Of a stretch of 21,217 bases of DNA, positions 6,626-14,449 are shown piece by piece. Under the pieces are notes generated by a model, which ran no database searches, was not told the DNA's origin, and saw only the letters and a program-made list of their open reading frames with translations. A program made the translations under genes and the position numbers. The stretch comes from a virus. Numbering within the stretch: position 1 is the stretch's first letter; every line of letters starts with the position of its first letter. Location: positions 1-21,217 of the IMG/VR virus record IMGVR_UViG_3300028548_005340, one strand, 5' to 3'.

Positions 6626-9127
6626 TTGTATCAAAATCTATGGTATGATGTTCGTAAGAACAAAATGCATTTGTGGGATGATTTAAAAGGTTATCTACAA
6701 ATACCATACAGAAAGTATGCCTATGTCAAAGATTCATCTGGACAACACATTAGTCTATATGGTGATAAATTGAAGAGAGTTACTTCATTCGATAAAGATG
6801 ACCCAACACTACACGAATCAGATATTCCACCAATGACAAGATTCTTGGTTGACCAATATGGAGATTCAGATGAAGTATCAACAGGCCATAGAGTTATGTT
6901 CTTTGATATTGAAGTAGAAGTAACTGAGGGATTCCCTGATGTTCAGAAAGCATACAATCCAATTACATCAATCGCATTATATGATTGTACAACAGAAAAG
7001 TATTTTACATATTGTTTTGACCCACACGAAAGAATTGAAAGTTACAAGAAAGGTAATGAAGAAGTAAAATTTTACAAAACAGAATATGAAATGTTAAACA
7101 AGTTTTATCAAAAGTATATGGAGATACAGCCAACAATCATTAGTGGTTGGAACTCGGAGTTCTTTGATATTCCTTATCTATATAATAGAGCAGTTAGGGT
7201 ATTGGGGCATAGTGTGGCAAAACTACTATCACCAATATCTAAAGTTATTTATTCTGATTACAAAAAGAAACATAATATAGTGGGTGTATCATCATTAGAT
7301 TATTTACAACTATATAGACAATTTACATTTACTCAACAATCAAGTTATCGTTTGGACTATATTGGCGAAATTGAAGTCGGTATGAAAAAGGTTTCCTATG
7401 AGGGAACTCTTAATGATTTATACGACAATGACTTACAGACATTTATAGATTATAATATCCGAGATGTAAAAATCTTGGTTGAATTGGATAGTAAATTAGA
7501 CTTAATTGAGATTGCTAGAGGTATTTCACACTTAGGACATACACCTTATGAAGATGTTAATATGTCATCAAGGTGGTTAGAGGGTGCTATATTGGTATAT
7601 TTAAAAAAGATTGGAGTGATATCGCCAAATAAACCACCAAGACCAAAGAAATTAAATGATGAGAAGTTCGCAGGAGCTTATGTTCAAGACCCACAATCTG
7701 GCAAACACGATTGGGTTTATGATTTAGATATCACGAGTATGTATCCAAGTGTTATTCGTTCATTAAATGTTTCACCAGAAACTAAAGTCGGTAAGGTTGA
7801 GGGTTGGAATCCAGAACAATTTATAAAATCAACCAACAAAAAAACTTATTCCCTTATGAATAAACAAGGTAAAGAAGTCGGTAAGATGACTGAAACCGAA
7901 TTAAAAGATTATTTTGATAACGCAAAAGTATCGATAGCATCCAACGGAGTAATGTACAGAACAGATAAACAAGGATTGATTCCAGCACTATTAACAAAGT
8001 GGTTCAATGAACGAGTAGAGATGAGAAAACTTGTTAAAAAATATAATGAACAGGGAGATAAAGCAAAGGAAGAATATTTTGATAGAAGACAATATATTCA
8101 GAAAATTATTCTAAACTCATTGTATGGTGTATTGGGATTACCAGTATTTAGATTCTATGATTTAGATAATGCAGAAGCCACTACATTAACAGGCCAATCA
8201 TTGATTAAATTTAGTAAAAAGATTACAAACCATTTCTACAATAATGAACTCGGAACCAATGAAGACTATGTTATCTATATTGATACAGACTCTATTTTTG
8301 CATCAGCAGTTCCATTGATTAAAAAAAGATTTCCAGACCAAGAATTATCAGAAACAATGATGACACAAAGAATTATGGAAATTTGTCAAGAAGTTCAAGA
8401 TTATTTAAATACGAGTTATCATTACTTTGCTAAGAAATTTTGTAATGTAGATGAACACGTGTTTGATATTAAACAAGAGGTAATCGCAAAGACAGGTTTA
8501 TTCGTAACGAAGAAACGATATGGATTACGAATCATTAATGACGCAGGTAGAAAAGTAAATAAGATTCACGTTAAAGGATTGGATACGGTTCGTAGTAATT
8601 TTGCAGTCGCTATGAAAGATTTATTATCAAAAGTATTAGATGATATATTAGCAGATGTTCCAAAGGAAAAGATTGACGAACGAGTATCATTGTTCAAAAG
8701 AAATATGCACAATCTATCTTATGAGGTAATGGCAAATCCTATCGGAGTAAAAGGTATTGGTAAATATATTTCCAGAGATTCAGAAACATCATTTGCTAAA
8801 TACAAAAAGGGTGCGCCAGTCCACGTTAAAGCAGCAATCAATTACAATTCATTGATTGACCATTGGTATGAGGGTAAACGATATGAAAAGATATCCAACG
8901 GAACAAAGATAAGGTGGGTGTATTTGAAAGAGAATTCATTTGGATTTGACGCAATTGCATTCAAAGGACACGAAGACCCACGAGAAATATTAGAATTGAT
9001 TAAAAACCATATAGACCACAACAAAATGTATGAACAAGCTATGAGTAAGAAACTCGGTATGTTTTATAAAGCAATGCATTGGGGTGGTGTAGAAGATAAG
9101 ACAACATCAATGAATAGGTTTTTTTAA
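6626..9127 (+). CDS. 43: Family B DNA polymerase with 3'-5' exonuclease, T4 gp43-like
   Basis: The replicative phage polymerase, 833 residues (T4 gp43 has 898). Exonuclease motifs: Exo I FFDIEVE (D94, E96), Exo II NSEFFDIPY (D181), Exo III YNIRD (D280). Polymerase motifs: A DLDITSMYPSV (D366/D368), B KIILNSLYG (493-501) and C YIDTDS (551-556), then KKRYGLR in the thumb-proximal part. All catalytic residues are intact, so it should be active and proofreading. The C-terminus ends MNRFF, a plausible clamp-binding tail. The start is TTG 6626, with AGGAG at 6615-6619 six bases upstream; the next residues (YQNLWYDVRKNKMHLWDDL) match the start of gp43-type enzymes, so a later ATG would truncate it. 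The stop codon overlaps the next ATG (TAATG). Confidence 0.96.
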   Translation: MYQNLWYDVRKNKMHLWDDLKGYLQIPYRKYAYVKDSSGQHISLYGDKLKRVTSFDKDDPTLHESDIPPMTRFLVDQYGDSDEVSTGHRVMFFDIEVEVTEGFPDVQKAYNPITSIALYDCTTEKYFTYCFDPHERIESYKKGNEEVKFYKTEYEMLNKFYQKYMEIQPTIISGWNSEFFDIPYLYNRAVRVLGHSVAKLLSPISKVIYSDYKKKHNIVGVSSLDYLQLYRQFTFTQQSSYRLDYIGEIEVGMKKVSYEGTLNDLYDNDLQTFIDYNIRDVKILVELDSKLDLIEIARGISHLGHTPYEDVNMSSRWLEGAILVYLKKIGVISPNKPPRPKKLNDEKFAGAYVQDPQSGKHDWVYDLDITSMYPSVIRSLNVSPETKVGKVEGWNPEQFIKSTNKKTYSLMNKQGKEVGKMTETELKDYFDNAKVSIASNGVMYRTDKQGLIPALLTKWFNERVEMRKLVKKYNEQGDKAKEEYFDRRQYIQKIILNSLYGVLGLPVFRFYDLDNAEATTLTGQSLIKFSKKITNHFYNNELGTNEDYVIYIDTDSIFASAVPLIKKRFPDQELSETMMTQRIMEICQEVQDYLNTSYHYFAKKFCNVDEHVFDIKQEVIAKTGLFVTKKRYGLRIINDAGRKVNKIHVKGLDTVRSNFAVAMKDLLSKVLDDILADVPKEKIDERVSLFKRNMHNLSYEVMANPIGVKGIGKYISRDSETSFAKYKKGAPVHVKAAINYNSLIDHWYEGKRYEKISNGTKIRWVYLKENSFGFDAIAFKGHEDPREILELIKNHIDHNKMYEQAMSKKLGMFYKAMHWGGVEDKTTSMNRFF

Positions 9128-9906
9128 TGAGTGAATATGTAAAATCAGATTCAGTTTACATTGAAGAGATTCCAAGTTCAGTAGCCAAGAAGATGATTAT
9201 TGAAAAACACTACACTCACGCATTTAGTATGTGTAGATATGCTTTGGGTATTTATTATGTAGGGGATAAAGACCATAAGTTCTATGATGAGAAAGAAAAG
9301 AAACTAATTGGTTGTATGACTTATGGATATCCAGTTGGTCGTTCAGCAATTAAGTCTATGATTCCTACATTACAAAAGGAAGAAGTATTAGAATTAACAA
9401 GATTATATATAGATGATGGAAACGGAAAGAACATTGAATCACTATCATTGGGTAAATCATTTAAATGGTTGAAACAAAATGCACCAAAAGTTCAAATGTT
9501 AATCAGTTATGCAGACCCTGAACAAATGCACTTAGGAGTAATTTATCAGGCAACAAATTGGTTGTATCAAGATTGTCGTGATATACAATTAATGCCAAAT
9601 TATTCAGTATCGTTAGGTGAACCACACAAATGGATACATAGTAGGACGGTATTCTCAAAGTGGGGTAGTCATAATGTAGAACATTTAAAAGAACATATAG
9701 GACAGACATTTTTTAGGAAACGAGAAGCACCTAAACACAGATACTTATATTTCTTGGGTTCATCAAGAGAAAACAAAAAGATGAGAACACAATTAAAACA
9801 CGATTGTAAAGCATACCCAAAGAACAAAAAAGAATTCATACCACCAATTGAAAAATATGAAGTGGAGAATATAAATAAAAACAAGTCTATGGAAAAATTT
9901 ATTTGA
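9127..9906 (+). CDS. Mom-like DNA adenine-modification acyltransferase (GNAT-like)
   Basis: A 259-residue protein resembling the Mom family of phage DNA-modification enzymes. Phage Mu Mom converts adenine in DNA to an N6-carbamoylmethyl derivative that blocks restriction. Visible hallmarks are EKHYTHAFS (26-34), a core strand LIGCMTYGYPVG (60-71), ELTRLYIDDG (89-98) and the very characteristic SYADPEQMHLGVIYQATNWLY (127-147). The basic C-terminal tail (about 195-259) is Lys/Arg-rich and could bind DNA. It is translationally coupled to the polymerase (TAATG at 9125-9129), which suggests it acts during replication. The identification rests on motif recall; the exact modification and the target sequence cannot be inferred. 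A general GNAT acetyltransferase is the alternative. Confidence 0.75.
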   Translation: MSEYVKSDSVYIEEIPSSVAKKMIIEKHYTHAFSMCRYALGIYYVGDKDHKFYDEKEKKLIGCMTYGYPVGRSAIKSMIPTLQKEEVLELTRLYIDDGNGKNIESLSLGKSFKWLKQNAPKVQMLISYADPEQMHLGVIYQATNWLYQDCRDIQLMPNYSVSLGEPHKWIHSRTVFSKWGSHNVEHLKEHIGQTFFRKREAPKHRYLYFLGSSRENKKMRTQLKHDCKAYPKNKKEFIPPIEKYEVENINKNKSMEKFI

Positions 9907-9922
9907 TTTTCGGATTATTAAA

Positions 9923-9934
9923 TGATATTTATAG
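9923..9934 (+). promoter_or_regulatory. ATATTTAT spacer motif upstream of the sliding clamp gene
   Basis: TGATATTTATAG lies in the 53-base spacer between the Mom-like gene and the clamp gene, with the ATATTTAT core at 9925-9932, 27 bases before ATG 9960. The same core occurs in four other spacers (6586, 13234, 13785, 17761). It is a candidate -10-like promoter element, not proven. Confidence 0.4.
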
Positions 9935-9959
9935 ATAAACCAAACAGGAGTTACAAATA

Positions 9960-10691
9960 ATGAACAAATCTCAATTAACTAATTTCATTAACAAATACAC
10001 ATTAGGTGGAGAAATAAAATCTACCAAATGGACTTCTAATGGTGATAGCTTAACAACAAGATTTATCTCAGGAGATAAGTCAGTTGTTGGTAGAGTCGCT
10101 CTAAGTAAATTTAAACACTTAGAACCTTGTGAACTTGGAGTTTACAATACAGGACAACTACTTTCATTGTTATCAGTATTAGGGGATGATGTTGATGTAA
10201 AATTATCACGAGCAGGTGATAAATTTATCTCTATGGAATTAGTAGATAGTATAAGAAAAACAAAATCTAAATATATGTTGAGTGATTTATCAGTTATACC
10301 AACACCACCAGAACTAAAGAATCTTCCAGATTCATTTGAGTTAGGTATTAAGGTAGACGCATATTTCATCAATACATTTATTAGTGGTAAAGGTGCTTTA
10401 TCAGAAGCAGAAACCTTTACGATATTAACTGAAAACGATAAAACAAGTATCGTAATTGGATATGCGTCAATCGCATCTAATCGTGTTACGATTCCAGTTG
10501 AAACTACAAAGTATAAAATGATGGAACCAATATCATTTAATGCTAATATGTTCGCATCAATCTTAAATGCAAATAAAGATTGTGAAAGTGCAACATTAGA
10601 AGTTAGTTCACAAGGGTTATCAAGAATTAAATTTGAAATCGATAATTACGATTCAGAATACTTCTTGGTATCAACACAAGCAGTTAACTAA
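9960..10691 (+). CDS. 45: Sliding clamp, DNA polymerase processivity factor, T4 gp45-like
   Basis: A 243-residue protein (T4 gp45: 228) expected to form a trimeric ring that tethers the polymerase to DNA; in T4 it also activates late transcription. It matches gp45 in length, in position directly before the clamp-loader ATPase gene and in pattern: an N-terminal half with FINKYTLGGEIKS and LLSVLGDDVDVKLS, then a second domain with YFINTFISGKGALSEAETFTI, followed by the pseudo-repeat ISFNANMFASILNANKDCESATLEVS. The ribosome site AGGAG (9946-9950) lies 9 bases before ATG 9960. The stop TAA overlaps the gp44 start (TAATG), so clamp and loader are coupled. Confidence 0.9.
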   Translation: MNKSQLTNFINKYTLGGEIKSTKWTSNGDSLTTRFISGDKSVVGRVALSKFKHLEPCELGVYNTGQLLSLLSVLGDDVDVKLSRAGDKFISMELVDSIRKTKSKYMLSDLSVIPTPPELKNLPDSFELGIKVDAYFINTFISGKGALSEAETFTILTENDKTSIVIGYASIASNRVTIPVETTKYKMMEPISFNANMFASILNANKDCESATLEVSSQGLSRIKFEIDNYDSEYFLVSTQAVN

Positions 10692-11614
10692 TGCAAAGCT
10701 TGGAACATAGCTTATGGGTTGAAAAGTATAGACCGACATCATTGGATAGTTACATTGGTAACGACCATTTGAAAAGTAAGGTGTCGGTATATCTTGAATC
10801 AGGAGATATCCCACATTTGTTATTATTTGGTAGAGCAGGAACAGGTAAAACTACTCTTGCTAAACTATTAATAAACAATATAGAGTGTGATTATCTTTAT
10901 ATCAACGCATCAGACGAGAATAGTGTAGATGTAGTTCGTGAGAAAGTCAAGAACTTCGCATCAACATTAGGTTTCAAAGATATGAAAGTGATTATCTTGG
11001 ACGAGTGTGATTACATTACACCAAACGCTCAAGCAGCACTTCGTAATCTTATGGAAACTTTCTCAAAACATTGTCGTTTTATATTGACTTGTAATTATGT
11101 GGAAAGAATAATTGACCCGATACAAAGTCGTTGTCAATCATTTCAGATAGTTCCACCCGATAGAAAACAAGTCGCACAACATCTGGCAAATATATTGAAT
11201 AACGAAAATGTTCAGTATGACATTAAAGACATAGCAACCATAGTAAATGGTGGTTATCCAGATATCAGAAGAGTAATCAATGGCGCTCAAAGACAAGTCG
11301 TAAATTCTAAATTAACAATTGATGAAAATACTATTGCTCAAAATGATTATAAATTGGAAGTGTTGGATATATTGAAAACACAAGACAAAAAGAATTCATT
11401 TCAGAACATTAGACAAGTGTTAGCAGATTCAAAAGTAACGGACTTTTCTGATTTATTCAGATTGATGTTTGATACCGTAGATGATTGGGGAGCAGGACAT
11501 ATCGCAGAGTGTATATTGATTTTAAGTAAATATCAACAATCAGACGCAGTCGTAGTGGATAAAGAAATTAACATTATGGCAATGTTTGTTGAATTAATAG
11601 GGAGTATTAAATGA
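10691..11614 (+). CDS. 44: Clamp loader ATPase subunit, T4 gp44-like
   Basis: A 307-residue AAA+ ATPase that, with gp62, opens and loads the gp45 ring. N-terminal WVEKYRPTSLDSYIG (9-23) is the typical RFC/gp44 opening. Walker A is GRAGTGKT (47-54), Walker B IILDECD (101-107) with the DExD signature, sensor 1 LTCNY (122-126) and the SRC motif QSRCQS (145-150) supplying the arginine finger in trans. The collar region fills the C-terminal third. It overlaps the clamp gene at its start and the zinc-ribbon gene at its end (ATGA at 11611-11614). In T4 gp62 follows at once; here it is 2.8 kb away. Confidence 0.95.
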   Translation: MQSLEHSLWVEKYRPTSLDSYIGNDHLKSKVSVYLESGDIPHLLLFGRAGTGKTTLAKLLINNIECDYLYINASDENSVDVVREKVKNFASTLGFKDMKVIILDECDYITPNAQAALRNLMETFSKHCRFILTCNYVERIIDPIQSRCQSFQIVPPDRKQVAQHLANILNNENVQYDIKDIATIVNGGYPDIRRVINGAQRQVVNSKLTIDENTIAQNDYKLEVLDILKTQDKKNSFQNIRQVLADSKVTDFSDLFRLMFDTVDDWGAGHIAECILILSKYQQSDAVVVDKEINIMAMFVELIGSIK

Positions 11615-11865
11615 GTAGTCATCCAAACGCAGCACCACCAAAAGCACAACCACAGATTGACTTAACAAAAACAGATACAATTTTGTGTGAAGATTGTGGA
11701 AACGCAGCATTCACACCGGCTTTCTTCTTAAAAAAGTTATCCGCATTAGTATCACCAACAGGTAAAGAATCAATCGTTCCGATTCAAGTTTTTACTTGTG
11801 GTAGTTGTGGTAAAGTTCCACAAAATATGCTAGAATCAGCCGGATTAGCAAAACCAGGAGTATAA
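11611..11865 (+). CDS. Small zinc-ribbon protein, unknown function
   Basis: 84 residues with two CxxC knuckles, CEDC at 26-29 and CGSC at 63-66, a spacing that fits a zinc ribbon. A Pro/Ala-rich flexible N-terminus (1-16) precedes it. ATGA overlap with the clamp-loader gene implies coupled expression and a link to replication or clamp-dependent transcription. It does not resemble T4 gp62, RegA or gp33. A DNA- or polymerase-binding role is an inference from zinc ribbons in general; no catalytic motif is visible. Confidence 0.75.
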   Translation: MSSHPNAAPPKAQPQIDLTKTDTILCEDCGNAAFTPAFFLKKLSALVSPTGKESIVPIQVFTCGSCGKVPQNMLESAGLAKPGV

Positions 11866-11867
11866 TT

Positions 11868-12701
11868 ATGGGTATCATTGATGTTATAAAAGGTTGGAAA
11901 CCACCAACCAGTAAACAAAGTGGCATAACAGACGCAGATACATTATATTCTGAAAAGACAATTCAACACGTTGAAAAATATTACAACGAAGAAATAAGAT
12001 ATCTCAATGTGAAAGCAGATGGTTCAGATATCGGTAATAACGCTGACCATAGATATACAACATTTGGACCTGGTAAAAAAGCAATACCAATAACTTTAGA
12101 CCAACACCTTTATCAAAATGATATAAATAGATATCACGACCCAATACATAATGACAAGAACGCTCCATTACAAATCCATTGTTTCGGAGATAGTTGGACA
12201 TATGGTTGGGATATAAAGCAAGAAGAAACTTTCGTTCATCTATTAGGTGATGAAAATACTTCGGTATGGAATTATGGTGGTGGTAAAACAGGTTTAGATT
12301 GGGCAGTTAAAAAGATAACCGAAACCTATGTTAATTTTAACCATAGAGAAAATCAGAACTTCGTATATGTTATAACGATTCCACATAGTTTTAGAAGAAT
12401 GCACTTTGAAGACAATGGAACAGCTCGTAGAACTTGGGACAAACCAACCGCCGCAGAAGTAAATGAATATAATCACTTATTATATTTTTATCATCATTAT
12501 GAAATCTTAAATCGTTTAATTGGTAGAGAAAAAATCATATGGGGAACTTGGGATGATGAAATTCCAAAAAATATGATTGATGTATTCTTTGATTTACACG
12601 ATTATGCAGGAAGACATCCTGGTCCAGAATCTCATAAGTTATATGCAGAACAAATAAAGGATATAATGCGAGAGAGTGGTTGGTATAATGAGCAAAAGTA
12701 A
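11868..12701 (+). CDS. SGNH/GDSL-like hydrolase
   Basis: 277 residues with an SGNH (GDSL) esterase core in the C-terminal two thirds. Block I is IHCFGDSWTYGW with nucleophile Ser109; a probable oxyanion Gly lies in the NYGGGKTG stretch (125-132); block V is DYAGRHPGPESH, supplying Asp245 (or Asp242) and His250. The set is complete, so activity is likely. Family members remove acyl or acetyl groups from sugars and lipids; the substrate here is unknown. The first 95 residues match nothing I recognise and carry no signal peptide, so the protein is cytoplasmic or virion-borne. AGGAG (11856-11860) lies 7 bases before ATG 11868. The 3' end overlaps the next SGNH-like gene by 14 bases. Confidence 0.75.
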   Translation: MGIIDVIKGWKPPTSKQSGITDADTLYSEKTIQHVEKYYNEEIRYLNVKADGSDIGNNADHRYTTFGPGKKAIPITLDQHLYQNDINRYHDPIHNDKNAPLQIHCFGDSWTYGWDIKQEETFVHLLGDENTSVWNYGGGKTGLDWAVKKITETYVNFNHRENQNFVYVITIPHSFRRMHFEDNGTARRTWDKPTAAEVNEYNHLLYFYHHYEILNRLIGREKIIWGTWDDEIPKNMIDVFFDLHDYAGRHPGPESHKLYAEQIKDIMRESGWYNEQK

Positions 12702-13203
12702 AAGAAAAAAAATAACTTCATATGGTTGTAGTTTCACTTTTGGTGAGGGATTGGATGATTCAAAAAAAAGTTATCCTTATGAATTGGGTAGATTGTTAGA
12801 TGATGAGTTTGATATTGAAAATAATAGTTCAGTAGATGAAAGCAACGATAGAATTTTCAGAACATTTTTTGAACATCTGATAACTAATGAACAAAAAACT
12901 ATCTATACAATACAATGGACATTTCCAGACAGAACAGAATTTAAAAATGATGATATTGATACTGAAAAGTTATTACGATATATTTGGAGTATAGATTCAC
13001 TTTGTAAACAATTCGGACACGAACTAATTCAATTTATGCCAATAGAAAATAAATTTGATGTATTGCCAGACTCATTTTTAAATACAAAAGAAATTACCAC
13101 ATTAGTAGAAAATAATACCCAACTTACAGAAGAACAACACAAAAAATTAGGAAAATATTTATTAATAGCATTAATAAATGTATTGGAAAATAAACTTAAA
13201 TAG
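12688..13203 (+). CDS. SGNH-like protein with degraded C-terminal catalytic motif
   Basis: About 171 residues. The start is taken at ATG 12688 (MSKSKRKKITSYGCSFTFGEG) and not at the in-frame ATG 12676, because the conserved block I then sits near the N-terminus as usual; the gene overlaps the previous one by 14 bases. Block I is GCSFTFGEG with Ser15, and SNDRIF followed by IQWTFPDRTEF resembles the second and third SGNH blocks of phage proteins. The expected C-terminal Asp-x-x-His is not present: where it should be, before EEQHKKLGKYL, the sequence is NNTQLT. The protein may therefore be catalytically weak, or may bind a ligand only. The last lines are extremely AT-rich (13% G+C in the 13141-13200 line), suggesting drift or foreign origin. 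Confidence 0.6.
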   Translation: MSKSKRKKITSYGCSFTFGEGLDDSKKSYPYELGRLLDDEFDIENNSSVDESNDRIFRTFFEHLITNEQKTIYTIQWTFPDRTEFKNDDIDTEKLLRYIWSIDSLCKQFGHELIQFMPIENKFDVLPDSFLNTKEITTLVENNTQLTEEQHKKLGKYLLIALINVLENKLK

Positions 13204-13230
13204 TTACTAATTTACTAAAATCACAGACAT

Positions 13231-13241
13231 TTAATATTTAT
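13231..13241 (+). promoter_or_regulatory. ATATTTAT spacer motif before the Hint-domain gene
   Basis: TTAATATTTAT sits in the 52-base spacer after the second SGNH-like gene, core at 13234-13241, 14 bases before ATG 13256. No Shine-Dalgarno site is visible between it and the start codon. Candidate promoter element by comparison with the other spacers. Confidence 0.35.
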
Positions 13242-13255
13242 TATTAGAAAAAATT

Positions 13256-13750
13256 ATGTCAACACAAACAAAAATAGAAAACACACCCGATATACACTTT
13301 ACATCACCGAAGTCTTGTTTCGTTGGCAATACTATGATTACACTATCAGACGGAACATATATAAAAATAGAAGATATTAAGATTGGTGATAAGGTTAAAT
13401 CTTATGATATGGAAACAGAAAAATTAAAAAATTCAATAGTAGAGGAAATATGTACACCAATATATGAGAATATAATTGAATATGCATTTCGTGATAATAC
13501 AAAAATACAATGCACAGACGACCATCCAATCTATCCCTTCTGGACTAAAAATAAGGGTTGGACTTCTAAATTAGAATTGGGTGATATGGTATTTATGCCA
13601 GTAGAAAATAAATTTACAGAATTAATTGGTTATACACCAATAAAAACTGATGGGATACAAACTTACAATTTGGGTAAGTTAAACAATAATTACAATTATT
13701 TTATAAATAGGATTTTAGTCCACAATTATCATCTCTTATCGCAGAAATAA
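13256..13750 (+). CDS. Free-standing Hint (intein-like) domain protein
   Basis: 164 residues that are almost wholly one Hint fold, the autoprocessing domain shared by inteins, hedgehog proteins and bacterial intein-like (BIL) domains. Block A starts at Cys21 (CFVGNTMITLSDG) with the usual IEDIKIGDKVKSYD strand; block B is CTDDHPIY with His90; blocks F/G are YNYFINRILVHN, ending in His156-Asn157. Only 20 residues precede Cys21, and seven (YHLLSQK) follow Asn157. The +1 residue is Tyr, not Cys/Ser/Thr, so protein splicing is unlikely, while N- or C-terminal self-cleavage is chemically possible. There is no endonuclease domain. The start has no obvious ribosome site. It is sandwiched between SGNH-like and homing-endonuclease genes within the insertion that splits the clamp-loader genes. 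Confidence 0.8.
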   Translation: MSTQTKIENTPDIHFTSPKSCFVGNTMITLSDGTYIKIEDIKIGDKVKSYDMETEKLKNSIVEEICTPIYENIIEYAFRDNTKIQCTDDHPIYPFWTKNKGWTSKLELGDMVFMPVENKFTELIGYTPIKTDGIQTYNLGKLNNNYNYFINRILVHNYHLLSQK

Positions 13751-13781
13751 TTTACATTTTTTAGACTAATTATATGGTTTG

Positions 13782-13795
13782 TTGATATTTATATG
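13782..13795 (+). promoter_or_regulatory. ATATTTAT spacer motif touching the GIY-YIG start codon
   Basis: TTGATATTTATATG: the core 13785-13792 ends directly at ATG 13793. If it acts as a -10 element here, the transcript would be nearly leaderless from the second ATG (13799) or would start inside the gene. It could instead be a remnant of the insertion boundary. Confidence 0.3.
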
Positions 13796-14449
13796 TATAT
13801 GAAACATTATGTATATAAATTAAAAGAAACAAAAACAGACGAGTTTTACTACGGAGTAAGAACTTGCGAATGCAATCCAACAGATGATAACTATTTTGGT
13901 AGTATGAAATCTTGGAAACCAAATATAGATAATCTAAAAAAAGAAATAATTTCTGAGTTCAATAGTAGAGAAGAAGCATCAAAGTATGAATCTAAATTGA
14001 TTGAAGAAAACATTAAACATCCATTAAATAGGAATTATCATACAGGAGCAGGATTAGCATTTTATGGTAAAGAGCATTCTGAAAATACAAAAGAAAAGAT
14101 AAAGGAAAGTTTAGTGGGTAAGCATAAAGGTGAGTCAAATCCATTTTACGGTAAACAACATACTGAGAGTTCAAGAGAAAAGATTAGATTAGCTCAACTT
14201 GGAGTTAAACATAAAGAAGAAACAAAGAAAAAGATGAGTGAGTCTGCAAAAGAGATAGACAGAACAAACTATAACTTTAAAAGTTTTCAAAAAAGAAAAA
14301 AGATTATGTTTTCAGAAACTGGAGAGATATTTATTTCTATATACCAAGCAGGTAAATCACTCGGAGTATCGAGGTCTTATATCAGAAAACACATCGGAAC
14401 AAAATTTAGGTTATTAAATGAAGCAAAAAACACTATTCGACCACATTAA
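13793..14449 (+). CDS. GIY-YIG homing endonuclease, Seg/I-TevI type
   Basis: 218 residues. The N-terminal GIY-YIG nuclease domain shows HYVYKLKE (5-12) and FYYGVR (18-23), with R23 and a downstream Glu in the ESKLIEEN helix (66-73) as catalytic candidates. DNA-binding modules follow: three NUMOD3-like repeats, GKEHSENTKEKI (92-103), GKQHTESSREKI (120-131) and GVKHKEETKKKM (137-148), then a NUMOD1-like helix-turn-helix (about 171-197, IYQAGKSLGVSRSYIRKHI). Such free-standing enzymes cut a related phage lacking the gene and spread by repair. The start is ATG 13793 or 13799; neither has a ribosome site. The last 32 bases lie within the gp62 gene in another frame, a sign that it inserted right at the 5' end of gp62. 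Confidence 0.9.
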   Translation: MYMKHYVYKLKETKTDEFYYGVRTCECNPTDDNYFGSMKSWKPNIDNLKKEIISEFNSREEASKYESKLIEENIKHPLNRNYHTGAGLAFYGKEHSENTKEKIKESLVGKHKGESNPFYGKQHTESSREKIRLAQLGVKHKEETKKKMSESAKEIDRTNYNFKSFQKRKKIMFSETGEIFISIYQAGKSLGVSRSYIRKHIGTKFRLLNEAKNTIRPH

